DNA of 64,000 bases, taken from positions 496,001 through 560,000 of the forward strand of contig NZ_SPPK01000001.1 in the NCBI RefSeq assembly GCF_004569505.1, written 5' to 3'. The stretch's first letter is position 1; each line of letters opens with the position of its first letter. The notes under the pieces are model-generated. The model was not told the DNA's origin, made no database searches, and saw nothing but the letters and a program-made list of their open reading frames with translations. This document shows positions 61,908 to 64,000 of this stretch, one piece after another. Source of the stretch: Dysgonomonas mossii (GTDB lineage Bacteria > Bacteroidota > Bacteroidia > Bacteroidales > Dysgonomonadaceae). The position numbers were made by a program, and so were the translations under genes.

Positions 61908-62750
61908 TTATAATTCGCTTTGTTTTCCGTTTGGATATTCTCCCAAAAGCTTTAGTTCACTCGTTAAAGGGCGAATTGCCTGTAGCGATTGCTTGTATCG
62001 GGTAAGATCAGAAAATGTGAGGTCTACATAGAACTGATATTCCCATTCTCTGCCTATTATTGGTAGAGATTGTATCTTAGTCAAGTTGATGCCGTAGAAA
62101 GAAAATACGGATAAAACTTTCGATAAGCTGCCTTCGCTATGTGGAGTTGTAAATACAATTGAAGATTTATTCAATACTTCTCCTTTTTGAAGTTCGTCTA
62201 CCACCCACGGATTGGCTATAATAAGAAAGCGAGTAAAATTGTGCTTATTTGTCTCAATTCCCCTCGCTAAGATGTTTAGTCCATAAATTTCGGCCGCTTT
62301 GGTGCTGCATATCGCAGCAGTGGTCGATAGATGTTTCTCTGCTACATCTTTTGCAGCCAAAGCCGTATCTTCATGCTCTATAATCCTAACACCCGGTAGT
62401 GTATCCAGGAATTCTGTACATTGCATGAGTGCAATCGGATGCGATTCCACTTCTTTTATATCATGAATTGTTTGGCCGGGCAATGCCGCCAGACAATGAG
62501 AGATGCGTTGTTTGTATTCTCCTGCTATAGGGAGTTTATTTTCTTTTAGCAGATCGTAGTTGCCCAGAAGGCTACCAGCTATAGTGTTCTCTATGGCTAT
62601 AATCCCGATCGTATTCGGTTCTTTTTTGATTGTTGTGAAAATATCACGAAAAGTAATGCATGGAACAATTTCGACTTCTTCTCCGAAAAAATTCTCTGCG
62701 GCTATCCCATGATATGCACCTAATCCTCCTTGTATCGCAACTCTTTTCAT
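61908..62750 (-). CDS. pheA: prephenate dehydratase
   Basis: Converts prephenate to phenylpyruvate. 280 residues with a PDT domain (about 1-180; the TRF catalytic motif appears in NKHNFTRFLII) and a C-terminal ACT domain (about 195-275). In the ACT domain the usual GALV reads GSLS and the usual ESRP reads QSLP in LTKIQSLPIIGREWEY, so phenylalanine feedback may differ from the classical enzyme. First structural gene of the operon, starting 12 bases after the T run of the attenuator terminator. Confidence 0.93.
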   Translation of the reverse strand: MKRVAIQGGLGAYHGIAAENFFGEEVEIVPCITFRDIFTTIKKEPNTIGIIAIENTIAGSLLGNYDLLKENKLPIAGEYKQRISHCLAALPGQTIHDIKEVESHPIALMQCTEFLDTLPGVRIIEHEDTALAAKDVAEKHLSTTAAICSTKAAEIYGLNILARGIETNKHNFTRFLIIANPWVVDELQKGEVLNKSSIVFTTPHSEGSLSKVLSVFSFYGINLTKIQSLPIIGREWEYQFYVDLTFSDLTRYKQSLQAIRPLTSELKLLGEYPNGKQSEL

Positions 62751-62762
62751 AAAATGTTATCA

Positions 62763-62793
62763 AAAAAAAATCCCGTCATATTTGACAGGATTC
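62763..62793 (-). terminator. attenuator terminator of the Phe/Tyr operon
   Basis: On the minus strand: stem AATCCTGTCA/TGACGGGATT (62793-62784 with 62779-62770, one G-T pair), AATA loop, then seven to nine T. A textbook intrinsic terminator placed before a gene instead of after one. Its 5' arm is also complementary to the segment just after the leader peptide stop codon. Confidence 0.88.
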
Positions 62794-62847
62794 CATATAT
62801 TCTTGTTGTTTTAATTCACTCCAAATTTCTCATACAAAATCCTGTTC
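62786..62847 (-). promoter_or_regulatory. antiterminator of the Phe/Tyr operon
   Basis: The minus-strand segment ACAGGATTTTGTATG (62846-62832) can pair with TATATGGAATCCTGT (62800-62786). There are 8 Watson-Crick pairs, three wobbles, three more Watson-Crick pairs and a final wobble. This uses up the 5' arm of the terminator, so the two structures exclude each other. The segment starts two bases after the leader stop codon, where a terminating ribosome would cover it. Confidence 0.75.
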
Positions 62848-62904
62848 TACTTTCTAAAGTAAAAGTAAAAAAAGAAAAAGTATGTATAAGAAAAAATATT
62901 CATT
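62848..62904 (-). CDS. Phe/Tyr-rich leader peptide of the pheA operon
   Basis: An 18-codon ORF, MNIFSYTYFFFFYFYFRK, with seven Phe and four Tyr, including nine aromatic codons in a row (residues 8-16). It begins about 23 bases after the predicted transcription start and stops two bases before the antiterminator segment. When charged tRNA-Phe or tRNA-Tyr is short, a ribosome stalled on the run leaves the antiterminator free and the operon is read. When supply is good, the ribosome reaches the stop codon, masks that segment and lets the terminator form. AT-rich DNA makes Phe codons common, but the fit with the RNA structures argues against chance. Confidence 0.8.
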
Positions 62905-62933
62905 CTAACGCTTGTTGTTTTAAATGTGATTAC

Positions 62934-62962
62934 AAAAGTAATATTTTTTTGAATATTGCAAG
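62934..62962 (-). promoter_or_regulatory. promoter of the Phe/Tyr operon leader
   Basis: Minus strand: TTG (62962-62960), 18 bases, TACTTTTG (62941-62934). It agrees with TTG-N17-23-TAnnTTTG and places the transcript start near 62927, just before the leader peptide. Confidence 0.7.
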
Positions 62963-63017
62963 CATTTCATTCTTTTTTTATTCAGAAAATTGTAAAAATG
63001 AGGATTTATAGTTGTTA

Positions 63018-64000
63018 TTACCACTTTCCGTTTACGATTGTTTCACTTTTAAGTAGTGACGGATCAACTTTTACATATTTAATTTTTTCTCTGCGCCACG
63101 TGTATACTATGTGTATCATACCGTCTTCCCCTTGTATAACCGATGGGTAGGAATATTCCTTTATTGGCGAGTCTTCGAGAATGAGTGATGCTTTCCAGGT
63201 AATCCCATCGCCAGATAGAGCGACATTCAGCGGAGTACGAGCTTTATCCTTATATGCACTCTCTGATGCTGCTACATGATTGTAGACCATTAGTTGGCGT
63301 CCGTCTTTGAGTGTTACGGCATCCGTCCCCGAGTTGTTATTGGGTAAGTAGAGAGCTATAGGATCGCTCCATGTTTCTCCTTCATCTTTCGAAAAAGCGG
63401 ATATGATATGTTCGTTCTGAGAGCGACATACGATTTGCAATACATTATTGTTTAATGTTAATATACTTGGTTGAATAGTATTCCAAGGTTTGCTGTTGAT
63501 CGGAGATGTTTTTCTCCAAGTTTTTCCTCTGTCTTCGGTAAATTCCATGTGAACCTGCCAACCGTCATTCTCGGTACTCGATGCGCAAATTAGTTTGTTG
63601 CCAATCAGAATCGGTTTATTCTTTATTGGGCCCAGAAATCCTTCCGGTAGCGCTTCGGGTTTTGTCCATGTTTGTCCGTCATCGTATGAGCGGATTAAGT
63701 AACCTGTCCAATCTTGCACATTCTTTCCTATTTTATAAAACAATAGCAATTCGCCATCGGGATATTGAAATAAGACTGGGTTATAGCAGGCCTTTCTCAA
63801 AGTATCGCTCACGATGCCATCCGCTACCTTCACAGGCGGAGTCCATCCTGTTGCAGTATGACGAGAAGTATATATATTGACTTCGGGGTGTCCCTCGTAT
63901 TTTCCGCCAAAAAATGCCGTAATCAAACCCGACGGGGTTTCAGCAATTGTAGCTGCATGAACCGAGGGGAATTCAGCATAATCATAAATGAATTCATCCA
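63018..64000 (-). CDS. sialidase-like BNR-repeat protein, 5' end outside the window
   Basis: The frame is open from the window edge to the stop at 63018 (about 326 codons visible), so the gene is truncated by the window. An in-frame TTG at 63926 is not a likely start because homologous-looking sequence (YDYAEFPSVHAATIAETPSG) precedes it. Asp-box repeats SYDDGQTWTKP, TEDRGKTWRKT and SKDEGETWSDP indicate a six-bladed beta-propeller of the sialidase superfamily. Such proteins in Bacteroidota include exo-sialidases and other exo-glycosidases. The final blade ends in RREKIKYVKVD. The substrate is unknown. Confidence 0.8.
   Translation of the reverse strand, partial: DEFIYDYAEFPSVHAATIAETPSGLITAFFGGKYEGHPEVNIYTSRHTATGWTPPVKVADGIVSDTLRKACYNPVLFQYPDGELLLFYKIGKNVQDWTGYLIRSYDDGQTWTKPEALPEGFLGPIKNKPILIGNKLICASSTENDGWQVHMEFTEDRGKTWRKTSPINSKPWNTIQPSILTLNNNVLQIVCRSQNEHIISAFSKDEGETWSDPIALYLPNNNSGTDAVTLKDGRQLMVYNHVAASESAYKDKARTPLNVALSGDGITWKASLILEDSPIKEYSYPSVIQGEDGMIHIVYTWRREKIKYVKVDPSLLKSETIVNGKW

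Noticed and set aside
62730..63150. Plus-strand open frames over the pheA leader region
   Set aside because: They run antisense to the promoter, leader peptide and terminator, begin in a T/A-rich stretch, and encode low-complexity sequence with no recognisable domain.
1..64000. CRISPR array, rRNA, tRNA, prophage or plasmid origin
   Set aside because: No regularly spaced repeats, RNA gene signatures, phage genes or replication genes were seen on either strand.

Overview
The window looks like a chromosomal segment of a Bacteroidota bacterium of the order Bacteroidales, with Dysgonomonas or a close relative as my best guess. The evidence is two SusC/SusD pairs in polysaccharide utilization loci (PULs), AT-rich DNA, BACON and Y_Y_Y domains, Nudix-type sugar regulation, and several upstream regions carrying the Bacteroidota promoter form TTTG/TTG-N17-23-TAnnTTTG. 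The genus is inference. I saw no rRNA, tRNA, CRISPR array, phage or complete insertion sequence.

Layout. (1) 1-14.1 kb is a xyloglucan-type PUL: GH31 alpha-xylosidase with a PA14 insert, SusC, SusD, a probable surface glycan-binding lipoprotein, a BACON-GH5 endoglucanase and a GH2 beta-galactosidase. (2) 14.4-19.7 kb is the xylose module: Nudix-type regulator, xylulokinase, xylose isomerase and xylose/H+ symporter, with a MITE-like element between the last two. It continues the pathway of region 1. (3) 19.8-26.7 kb, minus strand, is a TetR-controlled tripartite ABC efflux operon. (4) 27.1-29.4 kb is an ECF sigma factor with three small envelope genes of unknown role. (5) 29.5-38.3 kb holds bifunctional PutA, a small outer-membrane protein, a Crp/Fnr regulator, an EF-G paralogue of the EF-G2 kind, and aspartase. 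(6) 38.4-44.5 kb is a heavy-metal RND efflux operon headed by two His-rich proteins. (7) 44.6-58.0 kb holds a ROK sugar kinase, a membrane-spanning propeller/Y_Y_Y/LuxR-type regulator and a second PUL (SusC, SusD, GH3, GH144, esterase) that looks built for beta-1,2-glucan. (8) 58.1-62.9 kb, minus strand, is the Phe/Tyr operon pheA - aminotransferase - REP-type transposase - DAHP synthase/chorismate mutase - tyrA. (9) The last kilobase is a 5'-truncated sialidase-like BNR protein.

The most striking signal is the leader of the Phe/Tyr operon (62763-62962): a promoter, an 18-codon leader peptide with 7 Phe and 4 Tyr codons, an antiterminator segment starting right after its stop codon, and an intrinsic terminator just before pheA. 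This is a complete ribosome-mediated attenuator. A second unusual item is the transposase gene in the same operon, which carries two opposed GTAG-footed REP-like hairpins inside its own reading frame.
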